Shown one piece after another: positions 1 to 9,331 of a DNA stretch of 64,000 nt (position 1 is the stretch's first letter; each line of letters starts with the position of its first letter). A model generated the notes under the pieces. The model made no database searches. It had not been told where the DNA came from and was given only the letters and a program-made list of their open reading frames with translations. The DNA is from Dyadobacter fermentans DSM 18053 (lineage in GTDB: Bacteria; Bacteroidota; Bacteroidia; Cytophagales; Spirosomataceae), in the NCBI RefSeq assembly GCF_000023125.1, contig NC_013037.1:248001-312000 (forward strand), written 5' to 3'. Made by a program: the position numbers and the translations under genes.

Positions 1-26
1 AAAAAACCTGCTTCGGCAGGTTTTTT
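1..26 (-). terminator. Intrinsic terminator after aroK
   Basis: An 11-bp perfect stem (AAAAAACCTGC / GCAGGTTTTTT) closed by a TTCG tetraloop. It has a T run on both strands, so it can work in either direction. It lies 4 bp past the aroK stop and should end the aroK operon. Confidence 0.9.
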
Positions 27-30
27 CGTT

Positions 31-534
31 TTATAGCAACGGCGTAAGTACTTCGAGCAAATGGCTCACGTCTATTTCACCTTTCAGCGTGAAATCGGCC
101 TGCGTGTAGTAGGGGAGCCGGTCGGTAATGCGGGCCTGCAAGGTGTCCACGAGCGAGGTTGTGCCGGAAAGAATGGGCCGGTCGTCCTTGCCGTGGTTTT
201 CGATGCGGCGTGCCAGGTCCCCGGCGGGAACGTCGAGGAAAATGCTGATGCCCATCGCTTTAATCACCTCCATATTATCGAAGAAACAGGGCGTGCCACC
301 GCCTGAGGCCAGCACAATGCCTTTTTGGCTGGCGGTTTCTTTCAAAATCCTGCTTTCCACTTCACGGAAATAGGCTTCTCCGCGCTGCGCGAAAATGGAC
401 GAAATCTCCATGCCCTGATCTTTCTCGATCAGCTTGTCAAGGTCGACAAACTGGTAATTCAATGCACGGGCGAGCTTTTTGCCGAGCGTGGTCTTGCCGG
501 AAGACATCATTCCGACGAGGATAATATTCTTCAT
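31..534 (-). CDS. aroK: Shikimate kinase
   Basis: Phosphorylates shikimate to shikimate 3-phosphate with ATP in the cytoplasmic chorismate pathway. At 167 residues it has the normal family length. The P-loop GMMSSGKTT is at residues 8-16, shikimate-binding acidic residues are D31/D33, an FREVE motif lies near residue 57, a glycine-rich ASGGG near 80, and a LID arginine in DDRPILS near 120. It is last in a minus-strand run, 21 bp after the DoxX-like gene, and ends 4 bp before a strong hairpin. The pathway partner folP (folate also derives from chorismate) lies 1.8 kb away on the other strand. Confidence 0.95.
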   Translation of the reverse strand: MKNIILVGMMSSGKTTLGKKLARALNYQFVDLDKLIEKDQGMEISSIFAQRGEAYFREVESRILKETASQKGIVLASGGGTPCFFDNMEVIKAMGISIFLDVPAGDLARRIENHGKDDRPILSGTTSLVDTLQARITDRLPYYTQADFTLKGEIDVSHLLEVLTPLL

Positions 535-555
535 GAAATTCTGGTGTCGGTCACA

Positions 556-1647
556 CTATTTGGCCAGTTCAACGACCTCTTCCGCCGTAGGCGTGTCGTT
601 GTAATGCCATTTGCCTTTTACAATGCCGTCTTTCAAAAGCCATAAGCCCGGATTGGAGCGGGAAATGGTTTTCAGAACGGTCGCATCTACGTAATAATAT
701 GGAGCTGTAAGCTGGTGCTGCGTGAGGAAATTTTCAATATCCGCGCTGTTTCCCGACGTCAGGATCACCGGCTCCACGCCCTTGCCCTTCACGGCGCTGA
801 TCAGCTTGTGAATGTCCGGCAATGCGGCCGTGTTAATGTCGGTAAGGCTTTTGATGATCAGGAAGAGCTTTTTGCCCTGGAATGTGCCTTCGGTAAAATC
901 GCCGGCGTCGTTCCAAACCTTGTAGTCGGTAATCTTCGGCTTTGCATCTTCATTCAGCACCACCATTTCCTTGAATTGCAGCGTGGTGTCGCTCGGATAT
1001 TGCTCATATTCAAGTGTTTTTCCGTCTTTTTCAAATATATACAAATAGCGCAGCGGCTCGGAAGGCTTCATCTGCGCGGGAATGCTCGCGCCCACCCGGT
1101 AGGGCAGCAGATCGACGATCGGAAGGTGACGCAGTGAATAAACGGCAACGCCAAGTGACACCAGCGTGGAAATGACGATGATAATACCCGTAGGATAGGA
1201 TTTGAATTTTTTCCGGTAATAAACGATAACCAGAATCAAAATCAGCAGGAATATGTCCTTCCCGAACGACGTCCACGGCGTAAGCTTGATCGCCGCGCCG
1301 AAGCAGCCGCAATCGGTTACCTTGTTGAAATAGGCCGAATAGAATGTGAGGAACGTAAAGAAAACGATAATGATCAGCAGCAGCCAGGAAATTGTCCGGG
1401 GCTTGTAGGCTACCAGCAATGCAATGCCCAGTACAACTTCCGCCGTGCAGAGAAACACCGAAAAATACAGCGCCAGCGGCACGAGGCCCATGAAGAAATC
1501 ATGCATTGCGGGAAGATCGGTCGCGAAAACCTCGAAGTATTCTTCCAGCTTGTACTGCGTCCCGATGGGGTCGTTCAGCTTGATGATTCCGGAGAAAATG
1601 AAGAGTAATCCTACTACAACTCGTGAGATCTGGGCAAAGATTTTCAT
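556..1647 (-). CDS. DoxX-like (BT_3928-type) membrane protein
   Basis: A 363-residue inner-membrane protein. The N-terminal ~170 residues hold about four hydrophobic helices of the DoxX/MauE type. The first starts at residue 7, and a conserved CGCFG motif sits in the loop near residue 113. The C-terminal half is hydrophilic, probably exported, and ends in a stretch that could be a thioredoxin-like fold but has no CxxC. The family is common in Bacteroidota beside DUF1599 and folP, and its biochemical role is unsettled. It sits 31 bp after the DUF1599 gene and 21 bp before aroK, so the three are probably co-transcribed. A redox or quinone-linked role is suggested only by the MauE/DoxX likeness. 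Confidence 0.8.
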   Translation of the reverse strand: MKIFAQISRVVVGLLFIFSGIIKLNDPIGTQYKLEEYFEVFATDLPAMHDFFMGLVPLALYFSVFLCTAEVVLGIALLVAYKPRTISWLLLIIIVFFTFLTFYSAYFNKVTDCGCFGAAIKLTPWTSFGKDIFLLILILVIVYYRKKFKSYPTGIIIVISTLVSLGVAVYSLRHLPIVDLLPYRVGASIPAQMKPSEPLRYLYIFEKDGKTLEYEQYPSDTTLQFKEMVVLNEDAKPKITDYKVWNDAGDFTEGTFQGKKLFLIIKSLTDINTAALPDIHKLISAVKGKGVEPVILTSGNSADIENFLTQHQLTAPYYYVDATVLKTISRSNPGLWLLKDGIVKGKWHYNDTPTAEEVVELAK

Positions 1648-1678
1648 TGCAAACTAGCGGCGGTTTGGAGTGTCCTTG

Positions 1679-2281
1679 TTAGTTGGTCTGTAAGGCATTC
1701 GATTTAATCAGACAAAATACCGAGTAATTGATAATGTCCTGGTAGCCGGCTTTTATACCCTCTGAAACGAGTGTAAGTCCCTGATTGTCTTCGATTTGTT
1801 TGATCCTTAGCAGTTTCATGAGAATGATGTCGGTCATGGAGCTAACACGCATGTCGCGCCACGCTTCGCCATAGTCATGATTTTTATTAAACAACAATTC
1901 CTTCACTTCGTTCACCTGCTGATTGTAAAGAATTGTTAATGCAGAATCGTCGATATCCTGGCTTTGCTCCGCGGCAGTGATCTGGATGAGCGCCATCACG
2001 CAGTAATTGATGATCCCGATGAATTCGGAAGACACGTCCTCATTCACTTTCTGCACGCCTTTGTCCTGAATGGTGCGGATGCGCTGTGCCTTGATGAAGA
2101 TCTGATCGGTGATCGAGGGGAGCCGCAGAATGCGCCAAGATGTTCCGTAGTCCTTGTTTTTTTTTGTGAAAAGATCTTGGCAATACTGAATGATTTCCTG
2201 ATATTCCGATTCTGTGGATTTCACTGTTTCAAATGAGTTAGAGACTTTCAGACGGTAGGAAGAGAATGCTTTGATATTCAT
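1679..2281 (-). CDS. Tandem DUF1599 domain protein
   Basis: A 200-residue cytoplasmic protein made of two copies of the same ~85-residue unit. Each copy carries the same core: KNKDYGTSWR in the first and KNHDYGEAWRDMR in the second, each followed by a conserved helix (IFIKAQRI / ILMKLLRI) and a closing IINYxVxxLI segment. DUF1599 proteins are widespread in Bacteroidota; a link with nucleotide metabolism has been proposed for the family but is not demonstrated here. I chose the ATG at 2281. An in-frame ATG at 2317 would overlap the divergent folP start. It is first in the probable operon with the DoxX-like gene and aroK. Confidence 0.8.
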   Translation of the reverse strand: MNIKAFSSYRLKVSNSFETVKSTESEYQEIIQYCQDLFTKKNKDYGTSWRILRLPSITDQIFIKAQRIRTIQDKGVQKVNEDVSSEFIGIINYCVMALIQITAAEQSQDIDDSALTILYNQQVNEVKELLFNKNHDYGEAWRDMRVSSMTDIILMKLLRIKQIEDNQGLTLVSEGIKAGYQDIINYSVFCLIKSNALQTN

Positions 2282-2308
2282 TCCGTTGCCTGTTTTTGAA
2301 AAGAATTT

Positions 2309-3160
2309 ATGTTGCAAGTTAGTAAAAAAACGCTCAATATCCGGGGCACGCTGCTCGATCTGTCGACGCCCGTGGTGATGGGTATTATCAATATTACGCC
2401 CGATTCGTTTTACGCCGGCAGCCGCGCCGCCGCGACCGACGAGATCGTCGAAAAAGCCGGCCAGATGCTGACCGACGGAGCCGGTATGATCGACATCGGC
2501 GGGTATTCCACACGCCCCGGCGCCCGCGAGGTGGGCGCGGAGGAGGAGGCCGATCGCGTGGAGTCGGCGGTGGAGCCATTAGCTAAATTTTTCCCTGATC
2601 TCATCATTTCTGTTGATACCTTTCGGGCCGGAGTGGCGGAAAGGGGCATTGCCAAAGGCGCACATATTATTAATGACGTGGCCGGCGGCACGCTCGATGA
2701 CGCCATGTTCGAAACCGTTGCCCGCCTGCGTGTGCCGTACATACTCATGCACATGCGCGGAACACCGCAAACGATGAACCAGCTCACGCATTATGACCGC
2801 CTCGTGCCGAACATCCTGCGCGACCTGCGCGTAAAAGTGATGATCCTTCAAAGCAACGGCGTGGCCGACGTGATCATCGATCCGGGTTTCGGTTTTGCCA
2901 AAACCATCGCGCAGAACTTCGAGCTACTGCGGGCGCTGGACCAGTTCAAATTGCTCGGTTACCCGGTGCTCGTGGGTATCTCGCGCAAGAAGAAGATTTA
3001 CAAAACATTGAATATTTCGCCCGATGAAGCGTTAAACGGGACAACGGTGCTGAACACGCTCGCATTGGAGCGGGGTGCTTCGATCCTCCGTGTGCATGAT
3101 GTAAAACCGGCCGTGGAAGCGGTAAAACTATGGATGGCCGCCGGTAACTATCCAAATTAA
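2309..3160 (+). CDS. folP: Dihydropteroate synthase
   Basis: Condenses p-aminobenzoate with 6-hydroxymethyl-7,8-dihydropterin diphosphate to make dihydropteroate for folate. The 283-residue product has the usual TIM-barrel signatures: MGIINITPDSF at residues 24-34, the DIGGYSTRPGA loop near 70, IINDVAGG near 125 and a late pterin-binding GISRKKK segment. The start is 27 bp from the divergent DUF1599 start, so promoters for the two genes must lie within or over each other's 5' ends. The cdaA gene follows after 37 bp in the same direction, an arrangement common in Bacteroidota. Confidence 0.95.
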   Translation: MLQVSKKTLNIRGTLLDLSTPVVMGIINITPDSFYAGSRAAATDEIVEKAGQMLTDGAGMIDIGGYSTRPGAREVGAEEEADRVESAVEPLAKFFPDLIISVDTFRAGVAERGIAKGAHIINDVAGGTLDDAMFETVARLRVPYILMHMRGTPQTMNQLTHYDRLVPNILRDLRVKVMILQSNGVADVIIDPGFGFAKTIAQNFELLRALDQFKLLGYPVLVGISRKKKIYKTLNISPDEALNGTTVLNTLALERGASILRVHDVKPAVEAVKLWMAAGNYPN

Positions 3161-3197
3161 AATTGTAATTTAGTCGCTCTAAAATATCACCTTTCGT

Positions 3198-4001
3198 ATG
3201 CGTGTGGGTTTTCTGAACATCAATTGGGCTGATATCCTGGATGTTTTTTTAGTGTCCATTCTTCTTTATCAGGTATATACCCTTGTTCGGGGAAGTATTG
3301 CAAGCAGGGTTTTTCTGGGATATTTGTTCGTATATGTCTTCTATCTGGTGGTCAAAGGGCTCGGTTTGGGGCTGCTGACGGCCATTTTGCAATACTTTAT
3401 GGGCGTGGGTGCAGTGGCGCTGATCGTGATTTTCCAGCAGGAGATCCGCCGGTTTCTGCTCATTATCGGTAAATCCACGATTTACACCAATAACGGCTTA
3501 CTCAAAAAGATCATCGGCAACTCGATGCGCGATTTCAAGGTAAAAAACCTGAAAGAGGTGATCGACGCCAGCAAGACCATCGCCGCCAACTTCACCGGGG
3601 CATTGATCGTGCTCAACAAACGCGATGATTTGGGTAAATATGTAGAAACCGGCGAAATGCTAGATGCACGCGTTTCGAAGCCGCTCCTTGTATCACTGTT
3701 CAATCAATACAGCGAGCTGCACGACGGCGCGGTAATCATCGTGGACGGCGTGCTGAAAGCGGCGCGTTGCGTACTGCCCGTTGCCGACGGCGTGGATGTG
3801 CCTTCGTCCCTGGGTTTCCGGCACCGTGCCGCGATGGGCATGAGCGAAGCGACCGACGCCATTGTGATTGTGATCTCCGAGCAAACGGGGAAAATATCGC
3901 TGGCGGTGGAAGGCGAGCTGCACGGCAACATCCCTTACAACGAACTCGAATCGCGGATTGAGGAATATCTGGCCTCGGACGTACAGCGGATGCCCAGGTA
4001 A
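3198..4001 (+). CDS. cdaA: Diadenylate cyclase (c-di-AMP synthase)
   Basis: Makes cyclic di-AMP from two ATP. The 267-residue protein begins with three hydrophobic helices (residues ~10-90) and continues with a DisA_N/DAC catalytic domain. The two hallmark motifs are intact: DGA at 176-178 and RHR at 208-210. It lies 37 bp behind folP and is likely co-transcribed with it. The ybbR-like cdaR and glmM genes that accompany cdaA in Firmicutes are not next to it, so any control through a CdaR-type partner would have to come from elsewhere in the genome. Confidence 0.93.
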   Translation: MRVGFLNINWADILDVFLVSILLYQVYTLVRGSIASRVFLGYLFVYVFYLVVKGLGLGLLTAILQYFMGVGAVALIVIFQQEIRRFLLIIGKSTIYTNNGLLKKIIGNSMRDFKVKNLKEVIDASKTIAANFTGALIVLNKRDDLGKYVETGEMLDARVSKPLLVSLFNQYSELHDGAVIIVDGVLKAARCVLPVADGVDVPSSLGFRHRAAMGMSEATDAIVIVISEQTGKISLAVEGELHGNIPYNELESRIEEYLASDVQRMPR

Positions 4002-4034
4002 GTTATTTAAGATAAAATATATTTTGAAAGGAAA

Positions 4035-4067
4035 TTTGGCGTTTTGAGAAGCAATTTCTATTTTTGC
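4035..4067 (+). promoter_or_regulatory. Promoter of rpsT
   Basis: TTTG at 4035-4038, a 20-bp spacer, then TATTTTTGC at 4059-4067. This matches the Bacteroidota primary sigma consensus (TTTG / TAnnTTTG) very well, and it ends 37 bp before the rpsT ATG. Confidence 0.75.
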
Positions 4068-4103
4068 AGACCGAAATGAGAAATAGAAAAATATTCATTA
4101 CAA

Positions 4104-4367
4104 ATGGCAAATCATAAATCAGCTTTAAAAAGAATCCGCGCGAACGAAACTAAGCGTTTGCGTAATCGTTACCAGCACAAGACTACCCGTTCATACATCA
4201 AGAAATTGCGTGAAACGTCTGATAAGGCAGTAGCTGTTGAAGTTTACAAAACTGTATCTTCAATGTTGGATCGTTTGGCAAAGAAAAATATCATCCACAA
4301 GAAGAAAGCTTCTAACCAGAAGTCTAAATTGGCGAAATTCGTCAACGGACTTGCTGTTGCAGCGTAA
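4104..4367 (+). CDS. rpsT: 30S ribosomal protein S20
   Basis: The 87-residue basic protein is a primary 16S rRNA-binding component of the small subunit. It starts MANHKSALKRIRANE and ends with the typical alanine-rich tail. Lysine, arginine and alanine dominate, as expected for S20. It is monocistronic: a near-consensus promoter precedes it and a strong terminator begins 24 bp after the stop. Confidence 0.96.
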   Translation: MANHKSALKRIRANETKRLRNRYQHKTTRSYIKKLRETSDKAVAVEVYKTVSSMLDRLAKKNIIHKKKASNQKSKLAKFVNGLAVAA

Positions 4368-4390
4368 TTTTTACTTCCTGTGATCCGAAA

Positions 4391-4420
4391 CCCCGGCAAA
4401 CGCTTGCCGGGGTTTTTCTT
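4391..4420 (+). terminator. Intrinsic terminator of rpsT
   Basis: A 9-bp perfect GC-rich stem (CCCCGGCAA / TTGCCGGGG) with a 4-base loop, followed by TTTTTCTT. Confidence 0.92.
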
Positions 4421-4443
4421 TTTGTTGTATATTGCGAATTCTG

Positions 4444-4486
4444 AAAAGAACCTTGCACGGTATGAATGCCTCTGCAAGGTTCTTTT
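4444..4486. repeat. 14-bp perfect inverted repeat
   Basis: AAAAGAACCTTGCA at 4444-4457 is exactly complementary to TGCAAGGTTCTTTT at 4473-4486, with a 15-base loop. It lies just after the rpsT terminator and 49 bp before the next gene. It could be a second, bidirectional terminator or a leader hairpin of the downstream gene; the sequence does not decide. Confidence 0.7.
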
Positions 4487-4535
4487 TGATGTAAGCTCAA
4501 ATTGTTCAAACCACCTAAAACTCAAATTCTTTTCT

Positions 4536-5810
4536 ATGAAAAAAGTTGCATTCTTTGCTGGTTTGGCTGCGTTGGGAAGCATCCCTGCGATGGCCCAATC
4601 ACCCATTACCTTCAATGCCCGAGGTCTGGTTGTAGTGTCCGATGCCGATTTGGCAGCATCTGCGTTGATGGATGGAAAGCTATTAAGAGACAACACATCG
4701 AAAGATCAATTAACAACCATCAAATTCCCCGTAGAAAGAGGCAGCAAAGGCCTGGGGAGCGCGCTCGTATCCAATTCGGCGCTGGGTTATTCCAAAACGC
4801 TGGCCGTTTCTCCAACAGGCAGCCTGGCATTTGTGCTCGAAAACCGTGTCCGTCCGGAGGATGGCGTGGGCGAATACAAGGATATCTCGAACGAATTCCC
4901 GGTAGGCGAGAAGCTTTTTGTGGTGGATATCAGCAACCTGGCCGCGCCGAAGGCTAAATTCGGCTTTCCGGTGGGTAAAAGACCGACCTCTATTGACGTC
5001 AACAAGAACGAGTTGATCCTATCAACCGGCGATACTGGCAAGGAGCTCGTGTTCATCGAAGCCGGACCGGACGGTAAGCCCGCGCGCTTCCTGAACCTCC
5101 CGGCGGCATTGGATACTACTAACCGCATTATCGATATTTCGTGGCACCCATCCGGCGACTTCATCGCATTCACATTGGATAATTCCAATGAAGTTGGCCT
5201 ATACAAAGTAATCCGCGAAGCTGGTAAGCTAAAAAACGTGGAAATGGTAGGCAAGCCCGTGAAAGTCGGCACGGACCCGTCCTTCGGCAAATTCACCTCT
5301 GATGGTAAGCATTACCTCGTCCTGGACGCCAAAGGCCCGCAGGGCAAAGGTGCCGGAGAAGGTGAAGTGTTCGTTGTGGATTTTTCAATGGACGGCGCTG
5401 TTGAACACAAGGTAGCCGGACAAGCGCCGGTAGGCCTCAACACCGGCTCGTTCGCATTGAGTCCGGATGGCACTATGCTCGTAACTGCCAACGCCGGCAA
5501 AAGTGGCTCGCCGTGGGCGGAAGCGGGTGCAGGAACAGGAGCATCGCTATCATTGTACAAAGTGGCCAACACCGGCGCGCTGACCAAAGTGGCCGACTAT
5601 CCATTCGAAGGCATTTATCCGCAAAGCGTCGCTTTCGATAAAGACGGTTCCAACCTGGCCGTTTCGGTATTCGAATACCTCGAATACGGCAGCGGCAACG
5701 GCGGTGTAGAATTCTGGTCGGTGACCAAAGGCGAAACGCCGGCACTGAAAAAGCAAGGCGCGAAAGTGAGCGTGGCGAAAGGCGCGCATACGCTGCGTGT
5801 GATCCCCTGA
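4536..5810 (+). CDS. Secreted beta-propeller (YVTN/lactonase-like) protein
   Basis: A 424-residue exported protein. The ATG at 4536 starts a clear signal peptide (MKKVAFFAGLAALGSIPAMAQ). The open frame extends upstream to 4380, but that part overlaps the rpsT terminator and is not coding. The rest is a run of repeated short strands with motifs such as LAVSPTGSLAFV, FALSPDGTMLVTANAG and VAFDKDGSNLAVSV, typical of YVTN or lactonase-type seven-bladed propellers. No catalytic signature is recognisable. A role as a periplasmic or surface binding protein is more likely than a lactonase. It is monocistronic, with a terminator 28 bp after the stop. Confidence 0.75.
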   Translation: MKKVAFFAGLAALGSIPAMAQSPITFNARGLVVVSDADLAASALMDGKLLRDNTSKDQLTTIKFPVERGSKGLGSALVSNSALGYSKTLAVSPTGSLAFVLENRVRPEDGVGEYKDISNEFPVGEKLFVVDISNLAAPKAKFGFPVGKRPTSIDVNKNELILSTGDTGKELVFIEAGPDGKPARFLNLPAALDTTNRIIDISWHPSGDFIAFTLDNSNEVGLYKVIREAGKLKNVEMVGKPVKVGTDPSFGKFTSDGKHYLVLDAKGPQGKGAGEGEVFVVDFSMDGAVEHKVAGQAPVGLNTGSFALSPDGTMLVTANAGKSGSPWAEAGAGTGASLSLYKVANTGALTKVADYPFEGIYPQSVAFDKDGSNLAVSVFEYLEYGSGNGGVEFWSVTKGETPALKKQGAKVSVAKGAHTLRVIP

Positions 5811-5837
5811 TTATTCAAAATAGGCGATTTCTATATG

Positions 5838-5868
5838 CAGGCCGGTTTGTTACCGGCCTGTTTTGTTT
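5838..5868 (+). terminator. Intrinsic terminator of the propeller gene
   Basis: Stem CAGGCCGGT / ACCGGCCTG (9 bp, perfect), loop TTGTT, followed by TTTTGTTT. Confidence 0.9.
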
Positions 5869-5910
5869 GCATTTAGTGCACGTAAGGATGCTAAATCAGA
5901 CCGATTTTTG

Positions 5911-5919
5911 TAATTTTGC
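5911..5919 (+). promoter_or_regulatory. Promoter -7 box of the ABC-F gene
   Basis: TAATTTTGC matches TAnnTTTGC exactly and lies 29 bp before the ATG at 5949. No clear TTTG upstream box is seen at the usual spacing. Confidence 0.55.
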
Positions 5920-5933
5920 GGTCTCATTCATAA

Positions 5934-7562
<1,629 letters not shown>

Positions 7563-7582
7563 TTTTCAGGTTAAATCGCGAT

Positions 7583-7772
7583 GATGCCGCGCTGAGACAA
7601 TTTATCAGGAGCTTTATCCCGATAAATTGCCGCAGCGCGGCATCCTGTTTATAGCAAATCGATAAGTGCAAACCGTTGAGCTCCGTAGGAGCTTTCTGCG
7701 GTAAGGAGGCCCCTCCGGGGCCGCGTCGAGTCGTGACGGCGGCATTCTATAAACAGAAGACCGCGCTGCGGT
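7583..7772. repeat. Multi-hairpin intergenic element
   Basis: A gene-free stretch packed with inverted repeats. GATGCCGCGCTG (7583-7594) pairs with CAGCGCGGCATC (7633-7644). Inside it, CAATTTATC (7598-7606) pairs with GATAAATTG (7621-7629). Next come AGCTCC-gta-GGAGCT (7679-7693), GGCCCC-tcc-GGGGCC (7708-7722) and ACCGC-gct-GCGGT (7760-7772). TGTTTATAG (7646-7654) and its complement CTATAAACA (7747-7755) bracket the middle pair. It resembles palindromic intergenic repeat families known from Bacteroidota genomes, but copy number cannot be judged from one window. Confidence 0.75.
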
Positions 7773-7785
7773 AGCGACGTAATTA

Positions 7786-7822
7786 AAAGGCCCCGCTTCG
7801 CTTGAAACGGGGCCTTTGCTTT
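7786..7822. terminator. Bidirectional terminator
   Basis: AAAGGCCCCG (7786-7795) pairs with CGGGGCCTTT (7808-7817), followed by GCTTTT on the plus side and preceded by AATTAAAA. It sits between the convergent ABC-F and methyltransferase genes and can serve both. Confidence 0.8.
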
Positions 7823-7842
7823 TATGTGGGGACGGCACTGGC

Positions 7843-8574
7843 TTAAAAAATCGAGAGCTGTTTCTCACTTTTTTCGGTCAAAACCGCGTAAGAGCTTGGT
7901 TTAATGCCTTTTAGGTAAGGTATCATGTTCAAAATGCCGAATTTGATCTTAGTCAGGTAGTAGGCCGACTTTTTATTTCCATAAAGCATCTTCAAGACGT
8001 CATCGTGATAGAAGTGATTAATGTCATTCTTCACCTCGAAGTTTTCGGATTTGAGTAAAAACCGGAATAGCGATGGCGTGTAGATATTGATGTGCCCGTA
8101 AGAGAGGAAATGTTTCAATTTGCGGTCGACGTAGAATGAGAAATCGATGGGCACTTCGAAAATCTGGTATTTGGACACTCTTTTAATTTCCCGCAGCAAA
8201 ATCCTTTCGTGCTCGACATGCTCCAAAACGTGTGAGCAAATGACCAGGTCAAAGTGATTGTCGGGGTAGGGGATCTGGTATCCGTCGAATAGGAGCACGT
8301 CGTGCAGGTTTTTGATCTGCTTGGCCCTGATTTGTCCGATCCCGCTTTCCGAAATTTCAATGCAGTTGAGGTCGTCACAAAAATTCATTTTAGACAACCA
8401 GTTCAGCAAACTTCCTTCACCGGTACCAACTTCCAGCACATTTGCGAACCGGATCGTTTTGGAAAGCTCAACGATGTTAAGTGCCTTGTAACGGGCACCT
8501 ATGTCGCGCCATTTTACAGAACTTTCATCATACTGGTTTGAATAGGAGTCTTTTATGTTTTCGGATAGCTGCAT
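7843..8574 (-). CDS. Class I SAM-dependent methyltransferase
   Basis: A 243-residue cytoplasmic protein of the Methyltransf_11 type. Motif I is VLEVGTGEGSLLNWL near residue 50, the acidic second strand is NCIEIS, and the post-motif FDLVICSHVLEHVEH near 110 is typical. The substrate cannot be read from the sequence. I start it at ATG 8574 (MQLSENIKDSY); an in-frame start at 8628 would add 18 residues lying over the upstream terminator hairpin. It is a single gene between two terminators. Confidence 0.85.
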   Translation of the reverse strand: MQLSENIKDSYSNQYDESSVKWRDIGARYKALNIVELSKTIRFANVLEVGTGEGSLLNWLSKMNFCDDLNCIEISESGIGQIRAKQIKNLHDVLLFDGYQIPYPDNHFDLVICSHVLEHVEHERILLREIKRVSKYQIFEVPIDFSFYVDRKLKHFLSYGHINIYTPSLFRFLLKSENFEVKNDINHFYHDDVLKMLYGNKKSAYYLTKIKFGILNMIPYLKGIKPSSYAVLTEKSEKQLSIF

Positions 8575-8605
8575 GTGTAGAATGTATAGTCGGCTCAAAT
8601 ATAAG

Positions 8606-8636
8606 AAAAGTGCGCCATTGACATTCAATGGCGCAC
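8606..8636 (-). terminator. Terminator of the GMC dehydrogenase operon
   Basis: A 12-bp perfect stem (GTGCGCCATTGA / TCAATGGCGCAC) with a 3-base loop. On the minus strand it is followed by TTTTCTTAT. It lies 31 bp past the stop of the gene starting at 9302. Confidence 0.88.
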
Positions 8637-8666
8637 CGCTTACTTACGACTTTTCAATCAGAATGC

Positions 8667-9302
8667 TTAATCGTAACTCACTCCATACTGCTTCAAAACA
8701 TCCTCCGGAACACCTTCCCATACATTTGGCGTGTTGCCTTTGTAATCGAGGTCGGCAATGCCCATTTTGGATGTGTAAAAGCCCGAAGCTGTAAGGTTAC
8801 GCATCAGGTTGAAGAATGCAACGCCTTGGCTGTGAATCGGTTTTGCTTTTTGCGGGTAGGCGATGTCGTCTACGATCTGGATTTGCTGGGCCTTGGTAGC
8901 CAGCGTGAATCCTTTGCCGAAACGTTTTTGCGATTCTCTTTCGAGCCATCTCAATCCGCCGCGTAGTGGCGTTTGGTGCTGCGGCATGTCTTTTACGATA
9001 AAGTCGATGAACTCGACTACGCCCGCTTGCGATGCGCTGCCGGACTTTTCGTCGGCCGGAATGATGATGTCTGCAAGCACCTTAATGGTCGCCAATTCAG
9101 CGGCTGTCAGGAATTTTTCCTTCATCAGTTTCGCGTCGCGGATGGCCTCTTCCTTCGTTCTTCCTCCCGGAATTTTGAGCGGGGTTTCCGGCGGGTTTTG
9201 CATTTCGAGCTCCCGCTGCTCGGCGAGGGCCACCTGGGGGCTCAATGCGGCAATCCCCAGTGAGCTCAGCGTCAACGACTTTAATGAATCTCTGCGTTTC
9301 AT
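8667..9302 (-). CDS. Gluconate 2-dehydrogenase subunit 3 family protein
   Basis: The 211-residue small subunit of a periplasmic GMC-type dehydrogenase. It opens with a twin-arginine signal (MKRRDSLKSLTL, then a hydrophobic stretch ending near ALA at residue ~27). The gluconate_2-dh3 domain follows, with LADIIIPADEKSGSASQAGV near residue 85. Such subunits carry the Tat signal and chaperone the flavin subunit across the membrane. The GMC subunit is encoded just upstream, with 29 bp between the two genes. No cytochrome c subunit is adjacent. Confidence 0.9.
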   Translation of the reverse strand: MKRRDSLKSLTLSSLGIAALSPQVALAEQRELEMQNPPETPLKIPGGRTKEEAIRDAKLMKEKFLTAAELATIKVLADIIIPADEKSGSASQAGVVEFIDFIVKDMPQHQTPLRGGLRWLERESQKRFGKGFTLATKAQQIQIVDDIAYPQKAKPIHSQGVAFFNLMRNLTASGFYTSKMGIADLDYKGNTPNVWEGVPEDVLKQYGVSYD

Positions 9303-9331
9303 ATGCTTATGATTTGAACAGGGTTCAAATG

